Virus record (IMG/VR): IMGVR_UViG_3300003322_000266
Location: 1-64,000 of that record
Source of the DNA: a virus
Length of the DNA stretch: 64,000 nucleotides
Reading direction: 5' to 3' (one strand)
Shown piece by piece: positions 41,901 to 49,225 of the stretch. The notes under the pieces are model-generated. The model saw only the letters and a list, made by a program, of their open reading frames with translations, was not told the origin of the DNA and did no database searches. Positions within the stretch are counted from its first letter, which is position 1. The number at the start of each line of letters is the position of its first letter. A program made the translations under genes and the position numbers.

Positions 41901-43591
41901 CGTACGCCTTCAACACGGTGTACAACTGCTGCACGCTGTCGTCGGCGACCGGCAATGCATACCTCCGCAACGAAGGTGTGCAGACGAGTCCCGACCATGT
42001 GATCCGCGCCTACAACAACATCTTTGCCTTCGGTCCCGACACCGTCGCAGGGTGCTCGTGGCTGATCGCGGATGCCGAAGGCTTCGGTGGCGTCACCGGC
42101 TACACGCTGAGTCGCAACCTCTACTTTGCGAACGGCCAGAGTCCGGCCGCTGCTCCCGACGGCTCCGGCATCTATGCTGATCCGTTGTTCAACAACGCAG
42201 CTGCAGGTGACTTCAGTCTTCAGTCCGGGTCTCCGGCTCTGAACGTCGGCACTCAAGTGCTCCCGACTGGTATGGTCGTCCAGGACGACTTCTCCGGTCT
42301 GAACACGCGACGGTACGGCGGAGCGCCTGACTGCGGAGCGGTTGAAAAAGCACAGTCGACTCCGTTCGTAACGTCGAACCCGACGTTCAGCGGAGGTCCG
42401 ACGGTCGGTACGGCAACGAGCGTCACCATCGGTTCGTGGGGCAACGCACCAAGCTCCTACAGCCGACAGTTCCAGATCAACGGTTCGAACGTCGGGTCGC
42501 CGATCACTGGCACTGGCAGCGCGACCTACACGCCTGTGTACTCAGACGTGCGTCAAGTTCTGACCTGTATCATCAGCGCCACCAATGGCTCGGGCACGAG
42601 TCAGTACACGTTGTCAATCGGCACCATCGCTCAAGCGGCTGGTGGTCCTGTCAACACCGTGGCGCCTGTGATCTCTGGCACGGCTCAGGTTGGCAACGTC
42701 CTGACTGTGACGTCGAATGGTACGTGGTCCGGCACGAACAGCGGCTACCTCTACCAGTGGTTCAAGAACGTCTCGGGTACCATCACGGCTCTGACCTCTT
42801 CGACTAGCACCAACACCTATACGCTGACCAACGGCGAATTGGGTGCCAATGTATTCTGTCAAGTGGCTGCACAGAACACCACGACTGGTTCGGGTATCGC
42901 CAACTCGAACAGTCTCGGTCCTGTGATTGCAGGCAACGCAAACCCGTTGACTGTTCAGTCGAAGGGTGGTGCTCCTGCGTCGAACGCAAACACGACCATC
43001 ACGTTCGACTCGGCCGTGAGCGCCAACAACGGCATCGTAATCTTCACGGCAACGTGGGACAACGCGATGTCGAACGGCACGTTCAGCGACAACCAAGGGA
43101 ACGGTTACGGCGTTGGCACCAGTGGTGTCGGATACACGTTGACCAGCTTCAACGGCACGGTCGATAACCCGAACTCGCAGATCGCGTATGGGAAGACGAA
43201 CGCAGGTGGTACCTACACCACAACCTACAACCCAGCAAGCGCCAACGGCGTGTCTCTGGTTCAAGTCGAAGTGTCGGGCATCGACCAGACGACGTTCCTC
43301 GACCAGCCGATGTTCCACAACGCGGGCACCGATCTGGTTCCGACCATCACGGCGACGGTGGCCAACACCAAGCCGACTGATCTGGTGTACGTGTGGGTGA
43401 CGGCGCGTGGAGTCTCGGCTGTCATCACTGGAGATCCGGGCTACTCTCTGGTCAAGTCGCAAGCTGGTTCTTATCACACGTCCAGCCTGTTCCAGAAGAA
43501 GGAGTCGGCAACTGAGACCGTGAGCTTTACGGGTTCGATCGACGCGACTTCCGGATGGGTGATTCAGGTGCTGGTCCTTCGCGGTGCCTAA
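38957..43591 (+). CDS. Giant tailspike/fibre: anchor, Ig, TIG, beta-helix, Ig, jelly-roll (1544 aa)
   Basis: Residues 1-130 are the type-B anchor domain (VLTSFKLGSAYGYTP, FSFGEVGLYYN). About 328-560 hold Ig/cadherin-like modules (NRPPTGTDKTAGGVDT; GTFTGGPTTINGGAGTITIQ). About 566-665 is a TIG domain and 669-1130 a right-handed beta-helix closely related to the spike at 30502-32370. Two Ig-like domains follow (about 1135-1325), then a C-terminal jelly-roll-like module (1330-1544) with QVEVSGID. The protein combines anchoring, probable depolymerase and binding modules in one chain. It ends just before a terminator. Confidence 0.9.
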   Translation: MSTIQITDAGAALMQNAVEPIVLTSFKLGSAYGYTPTSGQTNIQGSLVYTGVPGAPVIQDANVILYPLYLTDSLGPFSFGEVGLYYNSTLFAIMVLDALETKLPKDVNTNTGGALVIDCFVPMVGSNYQLWANITQSNTNKASVAQGPENLPYSVLANPNLWVVQAAGSGRSFLAYSDRQGLWNFSSFEPAQQASVISASSNTVILSASDFGSLTFDGLGHLLLQVKTGRAAASCRYVSSMSIDGSTGNVVLGVSAPWAKSPQAGDLFELYLPTGASQSGGGGGIDPSNLPNLPSTAQTSDRLAIVRSGQAYGWPLSDMETWLVQTAGFNRPPTGTDKTAGGVDTTQSLQGNLYTGITDPDGDPVSLQSITYTAPGAQPVAFDPNNGTYQAYYGLFFLDPATGNWTYSLGPNARALTTGQTGTEIFTYIMADGKGGIRTNHLTISITGSNSAPIVAFVNGGTPMNTTLTGNLLYRLAFDYESAVTISGYSIAGQSGTFTGGPTTINGGAGTITIQTNGDYTFVPAQDYFGPVPTITYNVTDGVNVVPAKLTLAVTPLISGTQPLVLGTDIVSGPTSGGENNNGIYLTLFGYRFGNSVDLGTNIKVYIGGVEVARYIQLVTDPLASKFPGLQRLSVQVGHLGGAAQGIPLHITVVSSGQTSNADSIFTPNPGDIYFVSHAGNDTTGVANDITHPFRMLQYAARGTRSPYALMKAGDCIVIIDSDGQPWTDTGYDTAWFRFRDPQQQGSAPSGTVGTGWVTIMGYPGQTIHYITQPGTKGGIQGPGQAFTGTTGDWVQISNLKIEVLGGATRDAGPVNMQYNAERWRIVGNDFGPWVAGSSAVLNCAAISGEGNFIYIAFNKMHDIEGTVDLQNHGIYAGTSSYGWEIAYNWIFNCVGGSLIQFNDSDGGSNTFLTPYGVWTGFTNIKIHNNWLENAAKYAITFSDSGGTTHGQLDFQAWNNIIVGTQLAPLRLQTVTDTSDCTYAFNTVYNCCTLSSATGNAYLRNEGVQTSPDHVIRAYNNIFAFGPDTVAGCSWLIADAEGFGGVTGYTLSRNLYFANGQSPAAAPDGSGIYADPLFNNAAAGDFSLQSGSPALNVGTQVLPTGMVVQDDFSGLNTRRYGGAPDCGAVEKAQSTPFVTSNPTFSGGPTVGTATSVTIGSWGNAPSSYSRQFQINGSNVGSPITGTGSATYTPVYSDVRQVLTCIISATNGSGTSQYTLSIGTIAQAAGGPVNTVAPVISGTAQVGNVLTVTSNGTWSGTNSGYLYQWFKNVSGTITALTSSTSTNTYTLTNGELGANVFCQVAAQNTTTGSGIANSNSLGPVIAGNANPLTVQSKGGAPASNANTTITFDSAVSANNGIVIFTATWDNAMSNGTFSDNQGNGYGVGTSGVGYTLTSFNGTVDNPNSQIAYGKTNAGGTYTTTYNPASANGVSLVQVEVSGIDQTTFLDQPMFHNAGTDLVPTITATVANTKPTDLVYVWVTARGVSAVITGDPGYSLVKSQAGSYHTSSLFQKKESATETVSFTGSIDATSGWVIQVLVLRGA

Positions 43592-43596
43592 GTGCT

Positions 43597-43622
43597 AGGG
43601 TGGAACTTTCGGGTTCCACCCT
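43597..43622 (+). terminator. Hairpin terminator after the 1544-aa spike gene
   Basis: A perfect 10-bp stem (43597-43606 with 43613-43622) with a 6-nt loop containing TTCG lies just past the stop codon. Only a short TTG follows, so termination strength is uncertain. Confidence 0.75.
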
Positions 43623-43686
43623 TTGCCACATGTAAGCGTGCGTTAAGTCAGCCCACAGGTTGAGCGACAATTTCATGCAATCTTCC

Positions 43687-43722
43687 AGCGCGCCGCCTTG
43701 TTCCCTACGGCGCGCTTTCTTT
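43687..43722 (+). terminator. Second terminator in the 43592-43787 gap
   Basis: A perfect 9-bp GC-rich stem (43687-43695 with 43708-43716), 12-nt loop, is followed by TTTCTTT, a typical Rho-independent terminator for the plus strand. Together with the hairpin at 43597 it separates the spike unit from the lysis/adhesin unit, so a promoter for 43788 onwards is expected nearby but I could not define one. Confidence 0.8.
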
Positions 43723-43740
43723 ACGTTAACGGAGCATCCG

Positions 43741-43785
43741 ATGAATAAGCCGTATCGCAACCCCTTCAAGTCCGGAGTGTGCTGA
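43741..43785 (+). CDS. Possible 14-aa leader peptide
   Basis: ATG at 43741 follows GGAG at 6-9 nt and gives 14 residues (MNKPYRNPFKSGVC) ending three bases before the ATG of the next gene. The spacing and ribosome binding site look real, but length alone cannot separate it from chance; it might serve for translational coupling. Confidence 0.3.
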   Translation: MNKPYRNPFKSGVC

Positions 43786-43787
43786 CC

Positions 43788-44129
43788 ATGGAACACGTAG
43801 CTACCATGGAACACTTCGACATGGTCACCATGATTGTCGACGGGCTTTTTACGCTCGTCGCTTTCCTGGGTGGCTTCCTACTCAAGGCCATGTGGACTGC
43901 GATCGACAAGCTCCGTGAGGACCTGCTCGAACTCAACAAGGCCATCGCTCGCGACTACGTTCGTCGTGACGACTTCCACGCACACGCAAAGCGAGTCGAA
44001 GACCTGCTGGCTCAGACCCATAGCGAATACGTTCGCAGGGAAGACTTCCAGCAGTTCACACTCCGCATGGAGACATCCATCCAGCGCTTGTTCGACAAGA
44101 TGGATGACAAGGCCGACAAGACTCGCTGA
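43788..44129 (+). CDS. Small TM plus coiled-coil protein, holin/XhlA-like candidate
   Basis: One hydrophobic segment (about 13-33, MIVDGLFTLVAFLGGFLLKAMW) is followed by a charged helical region with coiled-coil rhythm (IDKLREDLLELNKAIA...). The layout resembles phage hemolysin XhlA-like and holin-associated proteins. I choose ATG 43788, about 10 nt after GGAG; a GTG at 43779 is too close to it. Its lysis role is inferred from layout and from being in the same block as the spanin and endolysin genes, although these lie 4-6 kb downstream. Confidence 0.6.
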   Translation: MEHVATMEHFDMVTMIVDGLFTLVAFLGGFLLKAMWTAIDKLREDLLELNKAIARDYVRRDDFHAHAKRVEDLLAQTHSEYVRREDFQQFTLRMETSIQRLFDKMDDKADKTR

Positions 44130-44179
44130 TCAAGCATCGAGGGAACAAACTCCGTCAACCCAATCTTGAGGACCTACCC

Positions 44180-45157
44180 ATGTCCGGTACTTCTCTTTCG
44201 CAGAACACTCCGACCTACCTGACCAAGGCCACCGTGCACCCCAACGGGTACAGCGGCACTTCGTTCTCGGCGATCATCCCATGGGTGGGAGTTCTTCCGG
44301 TCGGTGGCAAGAACGACATCGTGGTTCTGACTCAGGACGAGTCGAACACGATCGCCGCTGGCCTGTACGTGCTTGTCCCGGCTCCGCTGATCCCCGGAGC
44401 CGGTACCACGTTCGCGTGGAAGATGCTGATGTCGTTCGCCGACATCTGCGACTACTCGAACGGCGCGACTCTCGACATCTACCTCAACAACACGAGCACC
44501 CAGACTCTGTCCGGCGTCACCCTGTGGCGCAACGGCGCGAAGCTGGGCACGGCGAATCTGGTCAACGATCCGACCTCGGTCTGGATCGCGGGTGCACGTG
44601 CGCAGGCCGGTGGCATCTCGAACCTGGCTTCGGCTTCTGACTACCAAGCCAATCTGGTGACGCCTCTGGCCTCGAAGCTCGGCGTCCCGACGCCGTACTC
44701 GGCTGCGACGAACACGCCGGCCATCGCGTCGGGCGTTGCTCCGGCTGCGAACGCGCCTTCGAGCTTCACCGTCACCGACGCGGGTGTCGTCGCCATGCAG
44801 GCCGCCATCAGTGCCGACATTCCATCCGCACGCAACGGCGACTGGATCACCTGGAACCCGGCCACCAACAAGTGGACGCGTGCAGCCGGTGATCCGTTCT
44901 CGATCAGCGTGTCGGGTGCGACCACCCTGACCGATGCCCACAACGACATGACGCTCGTGTGTTCCGGCACTCCGGCCCTGACCGTGAACACGGGTCGCAT
45001 GACCGGCTTCGGCATCACGCTCATCGGCGCCTACACACTGACCGGCAGCGCCACCATCGGCACCGACATGCGCTTCTCGACTGGCAACGCCAACACGATG
45101 AGCGCCCTGGTCCAGACCGCGGCCGACACGTACCAGCAATTCGGCGGGAAGCTCTGA
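44180..45157 (+). CDS. Tail fibre with type-A anchor domain (325 aa)
   Basis: Residues 5-140 match the N-terminal domain of the long fibre at 28197 (YLTKATVHPNGYSGTSFSA, IPWV; GLYVLV; LWRNG), indicating the same virion docking site. The C-terminal half has a typical phage-fibre ending (SGATTLTDAHNDMTLVCSG; GFGITLIGAYTLTGSAT) that probably forms a trimeric tip. It is closely followed (2 nt) by the next gene. This may be an alternative or additional receptor-binding protein to the long fibre. Confidence 0.85.
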   Translation: MSGTSLSQNTPTYLTKATVHPNGYSGTSFSAIIPWVGVLPVGGKNDIVVLTQDESNTIAAGLYVLVPAPLIPGAGTTFAWKMLMSFADICDYSNGATLDIYLNNTSTQTLSGVTLWRNGAKLGTANLVNDPTSVWIAGARAQAGGISNLASASDYQANLVTPLASKLGVPTPYSAATNTPAIASGVAPAANAPSSFTVTDAGVVAMQAAISADIPSARNGDWITWNPATNKWTRAAGDPFSISVSGATTLTDAHNDMTLVCSGTPALTVNTGRMTGFGITLIGAYTLTGSATIGTDMRFSTGNANTMSALVQTAADTYQQFGGKL

Positions 45158-45159
45158 CC

Positions 45160-45882
45160 ATGGGACAGCGTACAAGCCGCCTCGCAGCGGCGGTGTCTCA
45201 GCTGCGACCCTGGTACGAGCCCGACGCCCAGTTCATGTGGAACGCACCCCAGGACACCGACACGGCTACGGTCGATCCAGTCCTGGGTGGTCAGCTGGCC
45301 AAGACCTCGTCAGGTGCGGCTACGATCAGCGGCAACTACTGGGACATGACCGGCTCGGTCTACAACAGTGCCAACGGTCTCGTCTCGACTTTCAGCCTCA
45401 ACAACCCGTTCCTGCTCGCCGTCGTCTGCGACAAGAACAACGAAGCGTCGAGCTTCGCTCGTCTGATCTACTTCGGAAACGAAGCGACGGACTCGGTGTC
45501 GTTCGGCACCGGCAACGCTGCAACGAATCCGGTGTTTCGTCTCTACATGGCTGGCGCGGCCCTCGGTGGTGTCACCTACGCGTCGCAAGCGACGTGGAGC
45601 GCGAAGGGCACGGCCCTCGTTCACTGGTTCGACTTCGACCCGACCGACGGCACGAACACCATCCTGGCCGGCGTCAACTCGACGACGACAACCAGCTCGG
45701 GTCTCCTGGCGCCACCGGCTGGCCGCACCATGAGCCGCAACACCTCATTCGGCAACTCGTCGGGTACGTCCGGCCTGTCGTCCATCCTTCAAGGGCAAGT
45801 GCAGCTGGTCTCGCGTGCAGGTCTCACTCGTGCACAGAAGGCCCAGATCGTTGCCAACATGAAGGCCAAGGCCGGTATCTAA
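45160..45882 (+). CDS. Probable virion-associated lectin-like protein (240 aa)
   Basis: The ATG at 45160 lies 2 nt after the previous stop; the longer upstream frame is a shadow. The product is a beta protein with a pattern like LamG/concanavalin folds (YWDMTGSVYNSANGLVST, SFARLIYFGNEATDS, ALVHWFDFDPTDGTNTI). It ends with a basic helix (RAQKAQIVANMKAKAGI) common at the ends of phage LamG-like proteins. A carbohydrate-binding role is inferred. Confidence 0.7.
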   Translation: MGQRTSRLAAAVSQLRPWYEPDAQFMWNAPQDTDTATVDPVLGGQLAKTSSGAATISGNYWDMTGSVYNSANGLVSTFSLNNPFLLAVVCDKNNEASSFARLIYFGNEATDSVSFGTGNAATNPVFRLYMAGAALGGVTYASQATWSAKGTALVHWFDFDPTDGTNTILAGVNSTTTTSSGLLAPPAGRTMSRNTSFGNSSGTSGLSSILQGQVQLVSRAGLTRAQKAQIVANMKAKAGI

Positions 45883-45892
45883 GGAGTAGAAG

Positions 45893-48211
45893 ATGCCTCG
45901 TGTCTCTCAAATCCTGGCACTGATGGCCAACAAGGTGACGCAGCAGCCGAGCATCGGCACGCCACCGACCATCATGTCCAGCGTCAACAACGGCTTTGCC
46001 GTCACGTACACGCCTGCTTCCGGTATCTCGGGCATTCCGGTTCCGACTGTCGAGTACGACCTGTACAAGAACGGCGCGCTGCTGATCGCGAACTACATCA
46101 CTGGAACCTACCTGGCGGAGTCGCCTGGAGACCAACTGCAAATCGTGGCAACGGCGGACAACGGTATCGGTCTCGATGCTGTCGCAACATCGGCTGTCCT
46201 GACCGTCGGCACTGCGCCTCCGATCGGTGCCCCGTCGTTCGTCAACGCCTCGCCGTTCGACGCGACCTCGGGTCTGTACTACTTCTACCCGTTCACGGCG
46301 ACCAACAGCCCGACCAGCTACACCGTGGCCTCGGGCTCACTGCCTCCGGGCATCACCCTGAGTTCGGCGGGACGTCTGAGCGGCTGGCCGACGACGGCTG
46401 GTTCCTACACCTTCACCGTCAGCGCCACCAACGCGTCAGGCACGGCAACGACCGGCTCGATCACGATGAACACGGCGTATCAGGCGCGCCTCAAGCAAGC
46501 GCCCTACGTCGGTGTGCCGCTCTACTACGAGATCCCGAACTTCAGTGGCACGATCACGAGCCAGCAGTGGTACAAGAACACGGGTTCCGGTCCTGTCGCC
46601 ATCTCCGGCGCCACAGGTGCGACCTACACCCCAGTCTCCGGCGACGTCGGTGCTCACCTGTCTGTCCGTTGCGTCACCAGCAGCGGCAACATCAACAGCA
46701 TCGAGTTCTCGGCCACCGGCCAGGTCATCAGTCAGACGGCGGTGCTTCAGGCTCCGTCGACCACGTCGTATATCAGTTCGCTGCACAACGGAGCGACGGT
46801 CAACACGGTGTGCAAGATCCGTGGGATCTTCGGCAACTACTACGTCGAGACGACGGTGGCGCCCGGGACCTACACGAGCGCGCAGCTCGGCAACACGCTC
46901 CTGACCGCAGCCGGCCTCAGTGGCTATTCGGACTTCAGCGCCACAGGAGGCATGTGGTCGTCGATCTCGATGCCTCCAGTTCAGGCCGCGCCAGCGAATC
47001 GTGCAGCCGCGACTGCAACGCGTCCGGTCGCCAACACAGGTATCGGGAACTTCGTGGCCAACGGCACGCTCTACGACGGCAACGGCAACAAGTTCATTCC
47101 ACGTGGCGTCAACTGGACGCACTGGGACCTCAACTGCCTGCCGCAGATGATCGTCGCCGGCATGAACTGCATCCGCTACGAGTACTACCATACGAACGCG
47201 TGGTCGATCACGAAGAGCGCTCTCGACTCGATGGTGGCTGGTCATGTGATCCCGATCATCGCTCACTTCTTCAACGGGGCCACTGGACTCAAGGGCACCT
47301 GCAGTGGCAACACGCTGACCCTGACTCAGAGGACCACGGGCTACTTGTACGTCGGCATGGTCGTCACCATGGCCGGCCTCCCAGGTGGCAAGGCGACGAT
47401 CACTTCGATCGGCAGCACGAATGGAGGCCTCGGCGACTACACGATCAACGGCGCGGGTGCGACGATCACGACCGAGACAACGATCACGGTCTTCGACTAC
47501 GTGACGGGCGGTTCATTGCCACAGCAGGCACAGACGGCGGTGCGCAACATCATCGATCTGTATCCGCAGATGAGCGCCTACGATGGCGTGTCGATCATCA
47601 ACCTGGCGAACGAGTGGGGTCCTTCGGGCTCATCCACCAACACGGTGTGGCGTGATACCTGGGGCTACAAGGACTCGGGCGGCACCGTCCATTCGGGTGC
47701 GGTGCAGACGCTCCGAGCCGCTGGCTACAGGGGCTGCATCATGATCGATGCGCCGGGCAACGGCCAAGACACGTATGCGCTGATCAATCACGCCGCATCC
47801 GTCCTGGCTGCCGACCCGCTGCAGAACATCATGTTCGGCTTCCACATCTACGCAGGTGCGAAGGCTGGCGCACTGGCTGGCGTCCTCGATCAGATCCGCG
47901 CGACCGGCATCACGCTAATGCTCAGCGAGTACGGATCGGGTGCCCCGAACGCGCCGGATGCGAACTGCTGTATCGATCCTCTGAACATCATCGCTGATGC
48001 GGAGAATCGTGACTGGGGTGCGGCTGCGTGGTCGTGGGACAACCACCACAACGCGAACCCGCCGGAGTTCGACGGCTGGTACACTCTGGCCTACGACTGG
48101 ATCAACGGCTACAAGACTGGCCTTGCATCCGACCTCAACATCTTCGGCAAGAAGGTGATCCTCGACCCTGTCTACGGATCATCGATCAGCACGAAGGCAA
48201 CGACAGTCTGA
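45893..48211 (+). CDS. GH5-type glycosidase fused to Ig domains, virion-associated (772 aa)
   Basis: Residues 1-300 hold Ig-like modules, including a putative-Ig (He_PIG) domain with GSLPPGITLSSAGRLSGWPT near 145-165. From about residue 385 a glycoside hydrolase 5-type TIM barrel begins (GTLYDGNGNKFIPRGVNW). GH5 hallmarks are visible: NEWG with the probable acid/base Glu574, FGFHIY, SEYGSG with the probable nucleophile Glu679, and a late WSWDNHH. GH5 enzymes cleave beta-1,4 glucans or mannans. In a phage virion this would degrade host or biofilm polysaccharide. Substrate is unknown. A small hydrophobic insert (about 455-505) splits the barrel. Confidence 0.82.
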   Translation: MPRVSQILALMANKVTQQPSIGTPPTIMSSVNNGFAVTYTPASGISGIPVPTVEYDLYKNGALLIANYITGTYLAESPGDQLQIVATADNGIGLDAVATSAVLTVGTAPPIGAPSFVNASPFDATSGLYYFYPFTATNSPTSYTVASGSLPPGITLSSAGRLSGWPTTAGSYTFTVSATNASGTATTGSITMNTAYQARLKQAPYVGVPLYYEIPNFSGTITSQQWYKNTGSGPVAISGATGATYTPVSGDVGAHLSVRCVTSSGNINSIEFSATGQVISQTAVLQAPSTTSYISSLHNGATVNTVCKIRGIFGNYYVETTVAPGTYTSAQLGNTLLTAAGLSGYSDFSATGGMWSSISMPPVQAAPANRAAATATRPVANTGIGNFVANGTLYDGNGNKFIPRGVNWTHWDLNCLPQMIVAGMNCIRYEYYHTNAWSITKSALDSMVAGHVIPIIAHFFNGATGLKGTCSGNTLTLTQRTTGYLYVGMVVTMAGLPGGKATITSIGSTNGGLGDYTINGAGATITTETTITVFDYVTGGSLPQQAQTAVRNIIDLYPQMSAYDGVSIINLANEWGPSGSSTNTVWRDTWGYKDSGGTVHSGAVQTLRAAGYRGCIMIDAPGNGQDTYALINHAASVLAADPLQNIMFGFHIYAGAKAGALAGVLDQIRATGITLMLSEYGSGAPNAPDANCCIDPLNIIADAENRDWGAAAWSWDNHHNANPPEFDGWYTLAYDWINGYKTGLASDLNIFGKKVILDPVYGSSISTKATTV

Positions 48212-48217
48212 CCTCCT

Positions 48218-48241
48218 GGGGCGGCTCTTTCGAGCCGCCCC
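48218..48241 (+). terminator. Hairpin after the GH5 gene
   Basis: A perfect 10-bp very GC-rich stem (48218-48227 with 48232-48241) closes a TTTC loop 6 nt past the GH5 stop. There is no T-tract, so it could be an mRNA-stabilising hairpin or a weak terminator in front of the lysis genes. Confidence 0.65.
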
Positions 48242-48266
48242 TCAACCCTAGAAGGATAACTAGATC

Positions 48267-48947
48267 ATGTTCACCACACTGACTGCGGGCATCCAACCCT
48301 ACCTCATTTGGATCAAGATCATCGCTGTGCTGGCGCTTGTTGCCGCCATCTTCGGCGCTGGTTATCACTTCGGGTCGACCTACACCGAGGCGAAGGACCA
48401 GAAGACCTTGTCGGCGCTTCAGAAGAAGTACGATGACGACAAGGCCATGTGGGAAGCCACAAAAGCAAGAATGGCGACCGACGCCATCCGTGCCATCGAA
48501 GATCGAGACAGGCAGAATGCGGCCGAGCTGGCCGACAAGCAGTCGAAGATCGAGACCCTCACCACCAAGTACCAATCTGCATTGAAGGAAGTTCAAGATG
48601 CGAAACAAGCTCTTCTCACTCGTGTCACTCATCCTGCTGCTGGGACTGATGACGGGCTGTGGGTCGATGTCGACTCCGACACCTGCGCCAGCAATCCAGA
48701 CGGTGACAGCCTCGTGTCCCAAGCAGCCCGAGGTGGACACTTCGCTCCAGTACAGCAGTGCCGACTTTCTGCAAGCACTGCAAGCCGACTTGTCGAAGAA
48801 GCCGCTCAAGCAAACCAAGTAGTCAAGAACTACAACCACGCGCTGGACGAGATCAAGGTCCTGACCACACCGTCGAAGTCGGAGACGATCTCGACCGCGG
48901 TTGACAAGCAGGACGGCCAAGGTCCGCAACCGGAGGTCAAGCCATGA
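48267..48947 (+). CDS. Rz: Inner-membrane spanin (Rz-like, i-spanin)
   Basis: One N-terminal TM segment (about 12-34, IWIKIIAVLALVAAIFGAGY) with a short cytoplasmic start is followed by a long periplasmic coiled coil (about 40-120) rich in Lys, Glu and Gln. This is the layout of Rz-type i-spanins. The 226-aa length is longer than lambda Rz (153 aa). The lipoprotein Rz1 lies wholly inside this frame in the +1 register (48598-48822), which is a known spanin arrangement. The complex would fuse inner and outer membranes in the last step of lysis. Confidence 0.9.
   Translation: MFTTLTAGIQPYLIWIKIIAVLALVAAIFGAGYHFGSTYTEAKDQKTLSALQKKYDDDKAMWEATKARMATDAIRAIEDRDRQNAAELADKQSKIETLTTKYQSALKEVQDAKQALLTRVTHPAAGTDDGLWVDVDSDTCASNPDGDSLVSQAARGGHFAPVQQCRLSASTASRLVEEAAQANQVVKNYNHALDEIKVLTTPSKSETISTAVDKQDGQGPQPEVKP
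48598..48822 (+). CDS. Rz1: Outer-membrane spanin lipoprotein (Rz1-like, o-spanin), nested in Rz
   Basis: The 74-aa protein has a basic start (MRNKLF), a hydrophobic h-region and a lipobox LMTGC with cysteine at residue 21, so it should be cleaved by signal peptidase II and lipidated. The mature part is proline-rich (STPTPAPAIQTVT), typical of Rz1. It is read in a different frame wholly within the i-spanin gene. Its presence shows a Gram-negative host with an outer membrane. Confidence 0.9.
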   Translation: MRNKLFSLVSLILLLGLMTGCGSMSTPTPAPAIQTVTASCPKQPEVDTSLQYSSADFLQALQADLSKKPLKQTK

Positions 48948-49216
48948 GCGAAGTGCTAATGCGGCGAGAAGTCGCCTTCGATGTCCACGATGCTCGAGGC
49001 CTTACCACTCACGTGGTTTCATGTCCTGACGCGCCAACCCTCACGGCATCGGGTTGCGCCATCAAGGTTGCAGCGGGCATCAACTACATCTACCAGCTCT
49101 ACCTGGAAGAAGAAGGTACGACACCCGATCGTCAGATCGGAGACAGTCACGCAGTGGTCTTTCCAGAAGGACGACGACTGACCTTCTTCGCAGTCCCGCC
49201 AGCTCATGGCGGGTAA
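48944..49216 (+). CDS. Unknown 90-aa protein between spanin and endolysin
   Basis: It starts at an ATG overlapping the end of the i-spanin gene (ATGA) and ends 9 nt before the endolysin gene. The product is a small beta-rich protein (VAFDVHDARGLTTHVVSC) with an acidic middle. No TM segment, so it is not an evident holin. Position suggests co-expression with the lysis genes. Confidence 0.7.
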   Translation: MSEVLMRREVAFDVHDARGLTTHVVSCPDAPTLTASGCAIKVAAGINYIYQLYLEEEGTTPDRQIGDSHAVVFPEGRRLTFFAVPPAHGG

Positions 49217-49225
49217 GGAACTACG

